Assembly (NCBI RefSeq): GCF_000340885.1
Contig: NC_020291.1
Coordinates: 5,767,501 to 5,831,500 of the forward strand
DNA length: 64,000 nucleotides
Source of the DNA: Clostridium saccharoperbutylacetonicum N1-4(HMT)
GTDB taxonomy: Bacteria > Bacillota > Clostridia > Clostridiales > Clostridiaceae
Direction of reading: 5' to 3'
The notes beneath the pieces were generated by a model that was given only the letters and a program-made list of their open reading frames with translations, was not told where the DNA came from and searched no databases. Below, one piece after another: positions 52,212 through 61,617 of the stretch (position 1 is its first letter; each line of letters opens with the position of its first letter). Position numbers and translations under genes: made by a program.

Positions 52212-52559
52212 TATAGATATCCAAATTAATAATCAAACTTATAAATGTAATATACATGCATCATTGAGAAATTATAATCGTAACACTAAACTAGAAATTA
52301 GATACATTTTTCTGGAAGCAGGCATGTGAAATTGAGCTGATGATGGTTCTTAATGGGGGCTTGTTTCATTTTCAGCTTGTCTAAAAGTGAATGTCCAAAT
52401 TTTATATTTGGAAACATGAACTTTCTCCTTGGGGATTTTACATCTGGAACACGCTGAAATGACAACAAGCCGCCATTTAGAACCTTCCAGCGAAAATTTC
52501 ACTAGTCCTGTGGAAGATAAATGTATCTGATTTCGGTAATTGTTGCATTGTATATCTAT
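52212..52559 (+). repeat. Palindromic dispersed element, copy A2 (long centre)
   Basis: About 348 bp. It starts TATAGATATCCAA at 52212 and ends at a shortened TATATCTAT. It has the outer arms and the long centre with the CAAATTTTATATTTGG tip. It fills most of the gap between the GNAT gene and the znuA-like gene. A spurious 85-codon frame runs through it on the minus strand (52350-52607). Confidence 0.9.
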
Positions 52560-52594
52560 GCAGAACAATAATATTCTTTCCTGCAAATATAATG

Positions 52595-52634
52595 AAAAAA
52601 GCATCAATAAATCTAAATTGATTTATTTGATGCC
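52595..52634 (-). terminator. Terminator of the znuA-like gene
   Basis: GCATCAATAAATC and GATTTATTTGATGC arms followed by TTTTTT on the minus strand. Confidence 0.85.
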
Positions 52635-52650
52635 TCACAAACTTAACTAT

Positions 52651-53547
52651 CTATTCTTTTGATAAACAGTCATATATTTCATTTAAATTATATTTCATTG
52701 CTTCTATATAATTTTTATCATCTTCTTTAGATTCTAAAGTTAATATTGGAACCACCTTTGCATCAACTTCTTTTGCTAAAGTTTGTGATACTTTGGGACT
52801 CGCTAATGATTCTGAAAAAACTGTTTTTATGTTATTTTCTTTACAGAAGGTTACTAATTCTTCTAATTGTTTTGGAGTTGGTTCTCCCTCTGCAAATAAA
52901 TTTTCAACTGACTTTTGCGTTAACCCAAAATCTCTGCATAAATATCCAAAAGCAGCATGACCTGTTATGAAATTCTTTTTATTTAATGCATCAAATTTAG
53001 GTTTATATTCATTATACACTGCCTCTAACTCTACTTTAAACTTATTATAATTTTCTTCATAATAATCTTTATTTTTTTCATCAAGCTTAACAAGAGTATT
53101 TTTTATATTTTCACATTGTATTTCTGCATTTTTAGGACTTAACCAAATATGTGGATCAATAGCATTTCCTTCTTTCCTTACATCAACTCCTGCACTTGAA
53201 TCAACAATCACTACCTTGCTATCTTTAATTGACTCATTAACTTGATCTACCCATTCTTCCATACCTAATCCATTATAAATAAATACCTTACTATCAGTTA
53301 ATGTCTTAAAATCTTTAGTCTTTGGTTCATAGTCATGTGGTTCCATATTATCTGGAACTAAGCAGGTAACATCCGCTTTATCACCAGCAATTTTTTCTGT
53401 AAATTCTTTTAGTGGATATATTGATACAACAATATTTAATTTCTCATCTGCAGTATTTTGCGTTACCGTTTTTGAATTAGTCTGACAACTAATAAGCATA
53501 ACTCCTATTAATAGCGCTAATACTCCTGAAATGATCTTCTTTTTCAT
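52651..53547 (-). CDS. znuA: Zinc/manganese ABC transporter substrate-binding lipoprotein, ZnuA family
   Basis: A 298-residue cluster A-I metal-binding protein. Its signal ends in a lipobox (VMLISCQ, Cys21). Metal ligands are in EPHDYEPKTKD, IDPHIWLSPKNAE, ITGHAAFGYL and the late acidic SESLASPKV segment; the three-His pattern fits zinc or manganese. There is no long His-rich loop, which is unlike many ZnuA. No permease or ATPase gene is adjacent, so it is an orphan. GAGAGGTAAG precedes the ATG. Confidence 0.88.
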   Translation of the reverse strand: MKKKIISGVLALLIGVMLISCQTNSKTVTQNTADEKLNIVVSIYPLKEFTEKIAGDKADVTCLVPDNMEPHDYEPKTKDFKTLTDSKVFIYNGLGMEEWVDQVNESIKDSKVVIVDSSAGVDVRKEGNAIDPHIWLSPKNAEIQCENIKNTLVKLDEKNKDYYEENYNKFKVELEAVYNEYKPKFDALNKKNFITGHAAFGYLCRDFGLTQKSVENLFAEGEPTPKQLEELVTFCKENNIKTVFSESLASPKVSQTLAKEVDAKVVPILTLESKEDDKNYIEAMKYNLNEIYDCLSKE

Positions 53548-53624
53548 ATCTTACCTCTCTTTGCATTTGATTTGCATTTGCATCTCTGGTAATAATATTA
53601 CTATTTATGCTTTCATATGTCAAT

Positions 53625-56357
53625 TCAAAGATTAATTAAATTATATTCATATTGCTCGTCGTCCAATATATCTTTTTCTATCTCTTGGCAAGTAAAAAAT
53701 ATTATTTGTTCAAAATTCTCGCCCGCTAAAAGCTCTATAGCCTTTTTTCTTCTCTCATCATCATATTGAACAAAAGCATCATCTAAATATATTGGGACAT
53801 CTTTATTTTTAAACAGCATATTAATAAAAGAAAGTCTTAAAGCTAAGTATAATTGATCTTTAGCTCCATTACTTAATATTTCTGCTTCAAATAATAGTCC
53901 TTCATTTCTGATCTTCAGTTTATATTCCTCTGATATTTTAGCTTCCTCATAATGTCCATTAACTAAAAAATTAAATTTATCAATAACTTTTTTATTTAAT
54001 TCTGGCCCTACATTTTTCTTGATTTCATTAAAAGATTCTTGGAGAATATCACTTGCAAGCTCTATTGCTTTAAATTCCTTTTCACGTTTTAAAGTTTTCT
54101 CTGTATTTATTGATATTTCTTCTTCAATTTCTGAAATCTCTCTTTTTCCCAAGTATCTTTTCTCTATTAGATATTCTAAGTCCTTTATTTCTTTTTCAGT
54201 CTTTAATAATTCATTAGACTGCTTCCTAATTTCAATATCTATTTCTTCTTCTGATTCATATGAATAATTTATATCGTTATTTATTATTTCCTTCATTTCT
54301 TGCTTAATTTCGTCTATGTTCCGATCCTTTATTAAAACCTTATAAGTTTCTTCAACATTTTGTAAAGCACTTCTAATTTCTTTCATTTTATTTATTTTTT
54401 CTTTATATTCCTTTAAGTTCATATGAAGATCAGCTATTTCAATATTTTCTAATCCTAATATTGAAGTTTTTTTCCTTATTTCTTTTTCTCTTTCAAGCAG
54501 CTGCTCTGAAATATTATATATTTCTTGATTAACTCCATTAATTTCATATTCATTTCTAGATATTTCTTCCCTTAATGCTTCATAAATTTCTAATTTTCCT
54601 AATACCTCATCTAAAGAATTACAAGACAATACATTACATAATGAAGAAATTACACCTTTGTTTCTATTATACTCAGTTTTTAACTTAGTAATATCAAATT
54701 TATTCAGCTCATCTTCTTTATTCTTAATAATTATCTCCATACTTTCTCTATAACTTTTATACTTATCATATTGAGCAAGCTTACTTATAAATTCTTCATA
54801 TGATACACACTCTAATTGATTTATATAGTTATTGAGTTTTTCCTCATACCCTGAAATCTTTTTCTGTAGTTCATCTATGAATTCTTTATTTTTCTTATTA
54901 ATCTCCTGCTTTTTTATTTCTATAGAATATTTTAAATATAAGCTCACCAATAAAATAAATATAGGTATACATGCAATCATAACAGGCATAACTTGTTTTA
55001 ACACACTATATACAAAAGCAACTATACTCATACTTCCAATTACATAAACAAATTTTATTTTTGTATAAGCATTTTTCAAGTTTGTCTTAACTTTATGGTA
55101 ATCTTGATTTTCTATTTTATATTTTAACTCTGTCAAACCATCTCTATAACAATTTATAAGCTCTTCAATTTCTTCTCTGTGTTTGCTTATAAATTCTAAA
55201 TTTCCTATTGCTCTCTCGTTTTTATTAATTTCCATTTTCAGTCTAGAAATTTCATTTTGGACACTAATAAAACCATTAATCTTTTCCTCTAAGTTTTTCA
55301 CATCAGCTTTTAGAGTATATATCTTATCCTTTATATTATTGCCCATTGATAAAAACACACTATAAATCCTCATATTTTCTTTCTTTTGATGTATTTGTTC
55401 TTCTAACCTATAGAGTTTATTCAATTTTTCTTGCTTCGCATCTAGCAAACTTAGATATTTTGAACTCTTTTCATTAATTTCTTCTAGAAATTCAACTGTT
55501 ATATATTCATTACCTTTTTTCAATTCTTGACTTATTACTTGCTGTTCTCTTTTAAGTTCTTCACCTTTTATTAAATAACTACTTATTTCTTTATAATCCT
55601 TTTTAAGCTTAATCTTTTTTACATACTTCTTATATAAATCTAATTTTTTAATTTGTTCTTTTATATTTTCCTTTATATCTCTCTTTTTTAGTAAATTTTC
55701 TTCATTATCTACATTTTCTTCTGCCAGTTTATAAGCTTCCCATAGCTCTGCTTTTAACAACGCATTGCCTTCCTTGAGCAAGTCAAGTTCTCCACCTTTT
55801 CTCACACTAGATAACTGCTTTTTCCTTTTCTCCAATCTCTCGAGCACTTTTTTTACTGAAGTATTTTCATCTCCAGTATTATAAATATTAGTCATCTTTT
55901 CCATTATCTCTTCTTCTTTGTCCTTTAATATCATAACCCCTAACTGACTTATAAATAGTGTTTTCATAAAAGTAGATAAATTTATATTAAAAAAATATTT
56001 TCCTGGCTCATTTGCATATTCTATATCAATTGTTTCACCAGTTATTTCATCTAAAATTTCACAGGTGTCATCTTTCCTACTATTTCCAAAGCTTCTTTTT
56101 ATAATATATCCTTTTCCATTGTACTCCATTGTTAATTCACCAGAAATCTTTTCTCCGGTTAAAGGCATATACCTTCTTCTATCATTAAAACGTCCTCTTG
56201 AGCCATCAATTCCATAAAACCATATTCTAATAAAATTCTCAATAGTGCTTTTTCCCTTTTCATTTCTCCCATAAATTAAGTTGAAACCATTTGAAAAATC
56301 TAAACTTTTACTTCTTAAACCTGCAAACGCATGTATATCAACTCTTTTAATTATCAA
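53625..56357 (-). CDS. YhaN/SbcC-like AAA ATPase with coiled coils
   Basis: A 910-residue SMC/Rad50-like protein. Walker A is NLIYGRNEKGKST near residue 28-40; the C-terminal region has the Q-rich signature (ILSNGAKDQLYLALRLSF near 806) and Walker B YLDDAFVQYDD near 845. The middle has two coiled-coil stretches around a hydrophobic pair (VIGSMSIVAFVYSVLKQVMPVMIACIPIFILL, near 437-475), which is typical of YhaN and suggests membrane contact. It overlaps the partner nuclease by 11 bases. It is likely part of a YhaM/N/O-type DNA processing system. Confidence 0.85.
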   Translation of the reverse strand: MIIKRVDIHAFAGLRSKSLDFSNGFNLIYGRNEKGKSTIENFIRIWFYGIDGSRGRFNDRRRYMPLTGEKISGELTMEYNGKGYIIKRSFGNSRKDDTCEILDEITGETIDIEYANEPGKYFFNINLSTFMKTLFISQLGVMILKDKEEEIMEKMTNIYNTGDENTSVKKVLERLEKRKKQLSSVRKGGELDLLKEGNALLKAELWEAYKLAEENVDNEENLLKKRDIKENIKEQIKKLDLYKKYVKKIKLKKDYKEISSYLIKGEELKREQQVISQELKKGNEYITVEFLEEINEKSSKYLSLLDAKQEKLNKLYRLEEQIHQKKENMRIYSVFLSMGNNIKDKIYTLKADVKNLEEKINGFISVQNEISRLKMEINKNERAIGNLEFISKHREEIEELINCYRDGLTELKYKIENQDYHKVKTNLKNAYTKIKFVYVIGSMSIVAFVYSVLKQVMPVMIACIPIFILLVSLYLKYSIEIKKQEINKKNKEFIDELQKKISGYEEKLNNYINQLECVSYEEFISKLAQYDKYKSYRESMEIIIKNKEDELNKFDITKLKTEYNRNKGVISSLCNVLSCNSLDEVLGKLEIYEALREEISRNEYEINGVNQEIYNISEQLLEREKEIRKKTSILGLENIEIADLHMNLKEYKEKINKMKEIRSALQNVEETYKVLIKDRNIDEIKQEMKEIINNDINYSYESEEEIDIEIRKQSNELLKTEKEIKDLEYLIEKRYLGKREISEIEEEISINTEKTLKREKEFKAIELASDILQESFNEIKKNVGPELNKKVIDKFNFLVNGHYEEAKISEEYKLKIRNEGLLFEAEILSNGAKDQLYLALRLSFINMLFKNKDVPIYLDDAFVQYDDERRKKAIELLAGENFEQIIFFTCQEIEKDILDDEQYEYNLINL

Positions 56358-57480
56358 CTATCTTCACCTCATCTCCTGAAATACTTTGAAGTCCTATTTT
56401 GAGGGCTAAAGTTATAATTTCTTTTTCTTCTTTTGTTTCTGCATTTTTTAATTTTTCATATATTTTTTTTGCAAATACATTTTTAAGTGAATATCCTTTA
56501 ATCAACTCAGTTATATCAAGTTTAATTTCACTTTTATCAACAATTTTTATAAAATAAAATTCATTCTTCAATAGTTCTTCCAATACTTCTTCATTTATAG
56601 TAAATTCTTCACTTACCTGCCCTATTAAAATTATTTTGTAAAAATTATTTTTTCTTTCATAATTGCTTATCTCATTCAATATGATATTTTTCACTTCATT
56701 ATATCCAAAACAATCGTCAATATTTATTTCTCTTTCATAATAATTTCTAATTGAAGTCTTATTAAATTTACTTTCTACATATCTGTCCTTAAGCTGTAAT
56801 AAAACTACACCTTTATCATCTAATTCATCAAACCCTCTTCCTTGTGGACATCCACTATAACTATAATAAGTATTTTTTATTCTTCTAACTTCAGAAAATT
56901 TATGTCTATGTCCCAAAGCTATATAATCCATATTGCTATTACCCATTTCTTCTTCAGTAATAGGATTATAATCATTTCCTTCACTAATTGTAGAAATCTC
57001 ACCATGAAGTACCATTATATTATTATACCCTTCTACTCTTTCAACTTTACTTAATAAAGACTTATTGATATGAGTAGTATTAAACCCCGCCCCCCATACT
57101 ACAGTATTTAAATCTTCTAAAAATATTTTCTCCATTTCTCCTTTGAAAATATAAACGTTATCTGGCCATTCCACAATGCTATAAAAGGATTTTTCATTAA
57201 TTGGATCATGATTTCCTGGACTTATAAACACTTTGACATTCTTTATTTTTTCAAGACAATTTTTAATAAAATAAAGAGTCGTCTTATTTACAGATAGATT
57301 ATCAAACACATCACCTGCTATCAACAATATATCTATTTCATCATCCAATGCTATTTGCATTATTTTTTCAAAAACTAATTTTAATTCCTCCTTATTTTTC
57401 AAAGCTTGTTTGGGTGTCATTCCACTAAAAGGAGTATCAAAATGTATATCTGCTGTATGTAAAATTTTTATTTTTCTCAT
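56347..57480 (-). CDS. YhaO/SbcD-like metallophosphoesterase
   Basis: A 377-residue Mre11/SbcD-type nuclease. Phosphoesterase motifs: HTADIHFDTPF (Asp/His), IAGDVFDNL, SPGNHDP, HGEIS and ALGHRHK. It is the nuclease partner of the downstream SMC-like ATPase. The ATG at 57480 has AGGTG upstream; the three-codon longer GTG start would overlap that site. DNA end processing or repair is inferred from the family. Confidence 0.88.
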   Translation of the reverse strand: MRKIKILHTADIHFDTPFSGMTPKQALKNKEELKLVFEKIMQIALDDEIDILLIAGDVFDNLSVNKTTLYFIKNCLEKIKNVKVFISPGNHDPINEKSFYSIVEWPDNVYIFKGEMEKIFLEDLNTVVWGAGFNTTHINKSLLSKVERVEGYNNIMVLHGEISTISEGNDYNPITEEEMGNSNMDYIALGHRHKFSEVRRIKNTYYSYSGCPQGRGFDELDDKGVVLLQLKDRYVESKFNKTSIRNYYEREINIDDCFGYNEVKNIILNEISNYERKNNFYKIILIGQVSEEFTINEEVLEELLKNEFYFIKIVDKSEIKLDITELIKGYSLKNVFAKKIYEKLKNAETKEEKEIITLALKIGLQSISGDEVKIVDN

Positions 57481-57572
57481 AATAATCACCTATAACTTCA
57501 TATCGAACTTTTGTTCTAATTTTACCACGAAAATTTAGAACAGTCCAAAAATCTTTATAAACACACAAAGAA

Positions 57573-57604
57573 GAGATACATTTCACTTTTGTGTAATGTA
57601 TCTC
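57573..57604 (-). terminator. Terminator of the SASP gene
   Basis: GAGATACATT and AATGTATCTC with inner TCAC/GTGT pairing. It lies about 60 bases past the SASP stop. Confidence 0.75.
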
Positions 57605-57666
57605 CCTGCTTTAGAATATGATTATGTTTTTTAACACATAGGATATAGCTTAAAAAATGTTTTTAA

Positions 57667-57855
57667 TTATATTCTATGTTCATATTCCTCTACCATTCTT
57701 TTTACCATTTCTCCGCCTACTGAACCACATTGTCTAGAACTTAGTTCTCCATTATATTCTTTAAATGGAACTCCTAGTTCTTGAGCTACTTCGTTCTTGA
57801 ATTTAGATAAACCTTGTCTTGCTTCTGGAACTAATGCCCTATTACTATTTGACAT
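57667..57855 (-). CDS. Small acid-soluble spore protein, alpha/beta type
   Basis: A 62-residue spore DNA-binding protein. The signatures are RALVPEARQGLSKFKNEVAQELGV, with the GPR protease site in the EVA region, and CGSVGGEMVKRMVEEYE. It binds and protects DNA in the dormant spore. The ATG at 57855 has GGAGGGG upstream; the longer frame to 57900 is not needed. It should be transcribed in the forespore by sigma-G; I see no clear sigma-G pair. Confidence 0.95.
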   Translation of the reverse strand: MSNSNRALVPEARQGLSKFKNEVAQELGVPFKEYNGELSSRQCGSVGGEMVKRMVEEYEHRI

Positions 57856-58051
57856 GACGATCCCCTCCTCGGTTAATTTGGTATATATATCAGTAAACAA
57901 AGTATTTTCACTTCATCTGCCGACAATAGTATTTTAACCTTAAACGGTCATATCATTCACGTTAATTTAAGGGTAATATTAAAATTTTTACCATAATTAT
58001 TCCTTTTAAAAATAACTTCATAATATATATTTATTATTTCCTCTGTTTCTA

Positions 58052-59065
58052 CTATACGACTATTTCTTTTAATACAACTTGTATCTCTCGATTTATCTCA
58101 AAAAGAAGATTATCCTTTTTATCTATTATAAATAGATTTAATAAATCAACTGCCAATATATTCAATTCATTAATATCCTTATCATTTAATACAGCTTTAT
58201 TTTTAGCTTTGCTTAAATATTTATTAATATCTTTATAAAGTCTAATCATTTCATCTTTTATTTGTTCTTTTGATATTAATTCTCTATTCAATCCAGACGA
58301 TATTTTAATGAAATCTATTACCTTCATTGGAATTAGAAGGTACATACTACTTTCAAATAATTGTTTAAAATCATATTTCCAACCCTTAATTATATTAACT
58401 TTGCACGCTACATTTTCACCTTCACAGTCATCTCTAAATTCATATTCATCAGGTACTTCAATACTTGAATTTAACATTATTAAGTACTTTGTAGAATCTT
58501 CTTTTAAATTGTTCTCGTTAACATATTCTTTTCTTTTTTTATTTAGACTTATAACATTATTATCATCAGACAAATCAACTTTACTTATTATTATCCCTAT
58601 ATTTTGTTCATCTTTTGCTTGAAACTGTATTTTATATTCAATTTTTTTATATTCATCTTCTGCTGATACTTTCAAATTATAATTTGAATCCTTCAATATT
58701 ATTACTTCACTTTTAGAACCTTCTCTATTTTTCGTAATATTAACTTTTGCAGTTTCATTAAAATCATCATTATATATCGAATTAATTAATTCCATCAATG
58801 GCATATAATTTTTTAATGAAAAAATTCTTTCCATAATCTTAATTAACTTTTTTTCAAAAACACTGCTTTTTGCTTTTGCATCATTATCATTATTTAAACT
58901 AAATAATCCTTCTCTATTTTGCAAACAGTTAAATTTTTCTTTGAAAGTAACATAAGAATTCTTATACTCTTGCTGCTCTGCATCATCTTCAATGACAGTT
59001 AACAATTTATTTCTATATTTAACTTTTTCTTCTCTTACTTCATTTAATAAAATTAACTTATTCAT
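58052..59065 (-). CDS. Hypothetical cytoplasmic protein, 337 aa
   Basis: I do not recognise this protein. It is hydrophilic with no membrane segment. The first 110 residues are helical and charged, a central region (about 115-215) is beta-rich (SEVIILKDSNYNLKVSAEDEYKKIEYKIQF), and the last 100 are helical (LSKAKNKAVLNDKDINELN). The ATG at 59065 has GGTGGAAAAG upstream; the frame extends to 59098 at a weaker start. It stands alone between the SASP and signal peptidase genes. Confidence 0.75.
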   Translation of the reverse strand: MNKLILLNEVREEKVKYRNKLLTVIEDDAEQQEYKNSYVTFKEKFNCLQNREGLFSLNNDNDAKAKSSVFEKKLIKIMERIFSLKNYMPLMELINSIYNDDFNETAKVNITKNREGSKSEVIILKDSNYNLKVSAEDEYKKIEYKIQFQAKDEQNIGIIISKVDLSDDNNVISLNKKRKEYVNENNLKEDSTKYLIMLNSSIEVPDEYEFRDDCEGENVACKVNIIKGWKYDFKQLFESSMYLLIPMKVIDFIKISSGLNRELISKEQIKDEMIRLYKDINKYLSKAKNKAVLNDKDINELNILAVDLLNLFIIDKKDNLLFEINREIQVVLKEIVV

Positions 59066-59431
59066 AACTTTTCCACCTCTACCATGGATTATTACCATAA
59101 TATGCTTATATTATACGATTATTTCGAGGATTTCAATGTAAATTTATTCCATAGAAAGATTAAAATTATATAAAATTGATCTTTTGTTACTATAATTTTA
59201 TTATTTTAATAAAATCATCACCTTTTCAAATATAAAAAATATAATTACTATATGATTTTTTTTATATTATTTAAAAATTCGATATTTTTCTACTTTCTTT
59301 CGACATTTACCAATAATCATATTATTATTACAATATGCAGTTTTAGTTTTTCAGATAAATTTAAAGTATTATAATAATAACGTTTTAACTTCCTGAATAT
59401 ATTTCTTAATTATAACTAACTTCTATTCTTA
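59066..59431. other. AT-rich gap with no gene
   Basis: About 366 bp, very AT-rich, up to repeat copy A3. I see no ORF, tRNA or clear hairpin. Confidence 0.6.
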
Positions 59432-59780
59432 TATAGATATCCAAATTAATAATCAAACTTATAAATATAATATAGATACATCATCGAGAAATTATAATCG
59501 TAACACTACTCTAGAAATCAGATACATTTTTCTGGAAGCAGGTATGTGAAATTGAGCTGATAAAGGTTCTTAATGGGGGCTTGTTTCATTTACAGCTTGT
59601 CCAAAAGTGAATGTCCAAATTTTATATTTGGAAACATGAACTTTCTCCTTGGAGATTTTACATCTGGAACACGCTAAAATGACGACAAGCCACCATTTAT
59701 AACCTTCCAGTGAAAATTTCACTAGTCCTGTGGAAGATAAATGTATCTGATTTCGGTAATTGTTGCATAAGTCTATTCTT
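59432..59780 (+). repeat. Palindromic dispersed element, copy A3 (long centre)
   Basis: About 349 bp. It starts TATAGATATCCAA at 59432. The right terminal repeat is missing after CATAAGTCTATTC, so it is truncated. The outer arms and long centre are intact. It lies just past the lepB stop. Confidence 0.88.
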
Positions 59781-59807
59781 CTGATAATCTCTGATTAGTC
59801 TTAATTA

Positions 59808-60401
59808 TTAGTTTATACTTCCAAAATGCTCCAATGGATAAAATTTAAATTGTACTTTTCCTTCTATATAAGAAGCATCAATATAAGGATTATTCCAGCG
59901 TCTTGAATCAGCTGAATCTGGTCTATTATCTCCTAAAAAGAAGTACTTTCCTTCTGGCACTTGAAAACTTCCATTATAGTTGTCTTTATTTTTCACATAA
60001 TCTTCATTTAATTTTTCTCCGTTTCTAAACACTACTCCATCTTTTATATCAATTTTATCTCCTGGAAGTCCTATTAATCTTTTTACTAATCTTTCTTTGT
60101 ATTCATCTGAATGAAAAACTATAATGTCACCTTCTTTAAGATTTTCTGTATTGTATACTCTAGTTACAGCTAATCTGTCTTTTACGTTTAAAGTTGGAAT
60201 TAATGAACCGCTCATCACTTCCACATTAAAAAATAGAAATTTATGTACTAATAAAGCTACTCCTATTGCAGCAATTATTGGTATAACCCAGTCTTTAAAG
60301 AAATTTTTATTACTTCCTCTAATAGATTTATCATCTGTATTTTTTTCCGAATTATTAATTACAAATTGCTTTAAATTAAGCATTTTACTATTTCCACTCA
60401 T
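59808..60401 (-). CDS. lepB: Signal peptidase I
   Basis: A 197-residue membrane serine protease removing signal peptides. One membrane anchor (about 40-60) precedes the catalytic Ser in SGSLIPTL near residue 70; the usual SMxPT methionine is Leu here. Catalytic Lys is in ERLVKRLIGLPGD near 110, and the FFLGDNRPDSADSRRW box follows. The ATG at 60401 has GGAGTG upstream and is preferred to the longer frame at 60467. It may be one of several paralogues. Confidence 0.92.
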   Translation of the reverse strand: MSGNSKMLNLKQFVINNSEKNTDDKSIRGSNKNFFKDWVIPIIAAIGVALLVHKFLFFNVEVMSGSLIPTLNVKDRLAVTRVYNTENLKEGDIIVFHSDEYKERLVKRLIGLPGDKIDIKDGVVFRNGEKLNEDYVKNKDNYNGSFQVPEGKYFFLGDNRPDSADSRRWNNPYIDASYIEGKVQFKFYPLEHFGSIN

Positions 60402-60498
60402 TATTGTCACTCCATTCTCAAAAATTTTGAATAAATTCTTATCACTAAAATCAAATTTACAATCCAAAACGAATCATATATAATAACTTATCTTTTTA

Positions 60499-60705
60499 TT
60501 AAAAATAAAATAATTCTTCAAATTTTTTATCTAAAGCTATGCAAAGTAATAATGCTAGCTTTGCACTTGGACAAAATTGCCCTGTTTCTATAGAACTTAT
60601 TGTCTGCCTAGATACATTAACTAGTTCTGCCAAATCTCCTTGTGATAATTTTTTTTCGGCTCTAGCTACTTTCAATCTATTTTGTAAAATCAATTTTTCT
60701 TCCAT
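60499..60705 (-). CDS. Small XRE-family transcriptional regulator
   Basis: A 68-residue helix-turn-helix protein (LSQGDLAELVNVSRQTISSIETG), the whole length being one XRE domain. It lies 11 bases after the small membrane gene in the same operon. It probably binds the operator-like palindrome at 61097-61108. Confidence 0.92.
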   Translation of the reverse strand: MEEKLILQNRLKVARAEKKLSQGDLAELVNVSRQTISSIETGQFCPSAKLALLLCIALDKKFEELFYF

Positions 60706-60716
60706 AACTCTCCCCT

Positions 60717-61037
60717 TTATCTAGATGTCATTATAAAAAATTGAAGTAAAGAACACATAGATGCTACACTAAAAAGAATTCCTGATATCAATAGTTTCTT
60801 ATGTTTCAAATAATAATATTTATAAAACGATTCAGTTGCTCCATATGCTGTGAATATTGCCCATATATCTCCTGTTGGCATATGTTTATAATTCTTAAAT
60901 AGCACTAATATAACAACTATTGCACTAAAAACAAGCTTAGCATTCATTCCTGCTTTTCCTTCAATATATTGTTCCATTTCATCTTCTCGATCTATATTAC
61001 TTTTTTTATTTCTTTCTAGTATTTCCTCTTTATTCAC
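60717..61037 (-). CDS. Small membrane protein of DUF6442 type, paired with XRE regulator
   Basis: A 106-residue protein with a charged cytoplasmic N-terminus (residues 1-30) and two or three hydrophobic segments (about 33-48, 57-70 and 84-103). It resembles DUF6442-like proteins (MNKEEILE... start), often paired with a small XRE regulator as here. Function unknown. It has a good promoter at 61071-61099. Confidence 0.8.
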   Translation of the reverse strand: MNKEEILERNKKSNIDREDEMEQYIEGKAGMNAKLVFSAIVVILVLFKNYKHMPTGDIWAIFTAYGATESFYKYYYLKHKKLLISGILFSVASMCSLLQFFIMTSR

Positions 61038-61070
61038 AATAAAACTCCTCCTTCTTGTCCTAATATCCTT

Positions 61071-61112
61071 ATACTATACAAAATGCGTCTTTTTGTCAAG
61101 TATACTTGTCAA
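61071..61112 (-). promoter_or_regulatory. Promoter and operator of the membrane-protein/XRE operon
   Basis: TTGACA (61094-61099), a 17-base spacer and TAGTAT (61071-61076) on the minus strand. The perfect 12-base palindrome CAAGTATACTTG (61097-61108) overlaps the -35; a second TTGACA lies at 61107-61112. A small XRE regulator downstream is the obvious binder, with autorepression inferred. Confidence 0.65.
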
Positions 61113-61314
61113 AACGCCAATTTAACTTGTATTTTTCCCCATGCTGTGAGCGATTGGTTAGGTATAAAATATTAATGTACCGTTTTAATCCTGAATAACG
61201 CAAATTAGACTATCCATATCTCAAAGAATTATTAAAACTCTATCCAATACAGATAATCTAATTTATTTAATTTATATATTTCAGAAATATGGAAATTTCA
61301 AAGTATATTTAATC

Positions 61315-61617
61315 TATAGATATCTAATTTAAAAATCAAACTTATATATGTATTATTAAGAGATTATAATCGTAACACTACACTAGAAATCAGATACATT
61401 TTCTGGAAGCAGGCATGTGAAATTGAGCTGATGATGATTATTAGTGGAAGGTTGTTTCATTTCTGCTTGTCATAAATTTACTTTAGGAACATGCAGAAAT
61501 GGGTGCAACCTTCCACTTAGAACCTTCCAGCGAAAATTTCACTAGTCCTGTGGAAGATAAATGTATCTGATTGCGGTAATTGTTGCATAAGTATAATTCT
61601 TGCATTGTATATCTATA
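61315..61617 (+). repeat. Palindromic dispersed element, copy B3 (short centre)
   Basis: About 303 bp. It begins TATAGATATCTAA and ends TATATCTATA. It has the short centre with AGTGGAAGGTTG and CAACCTTCCACT arms. Its right end overlaps the last codons of the marR-like gene. Confidence 0.9.

Noticed and set aside
52350-52607. 85-codon ORF on the minus strand
   Set aside because: It lies almost wholly inside repeat copy A2, has no good ribosome binding site and its frame is broken in the other long-centre copies, so it is a by-product of the repeat.
53558-53595. CRISPR-like short direct repeats before znuA
   Set aside because: The repeats are 7-11 bases with no spacers of regular length, so not a CRISPR array; kept only as a weak regulatory candidate.
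57856-57960. Sigma-G promoter for the SASP gene
   Set aside because: TGAATG and AATACTA are present but the spacing of about 20 bases is longer than usual for sigma-G.
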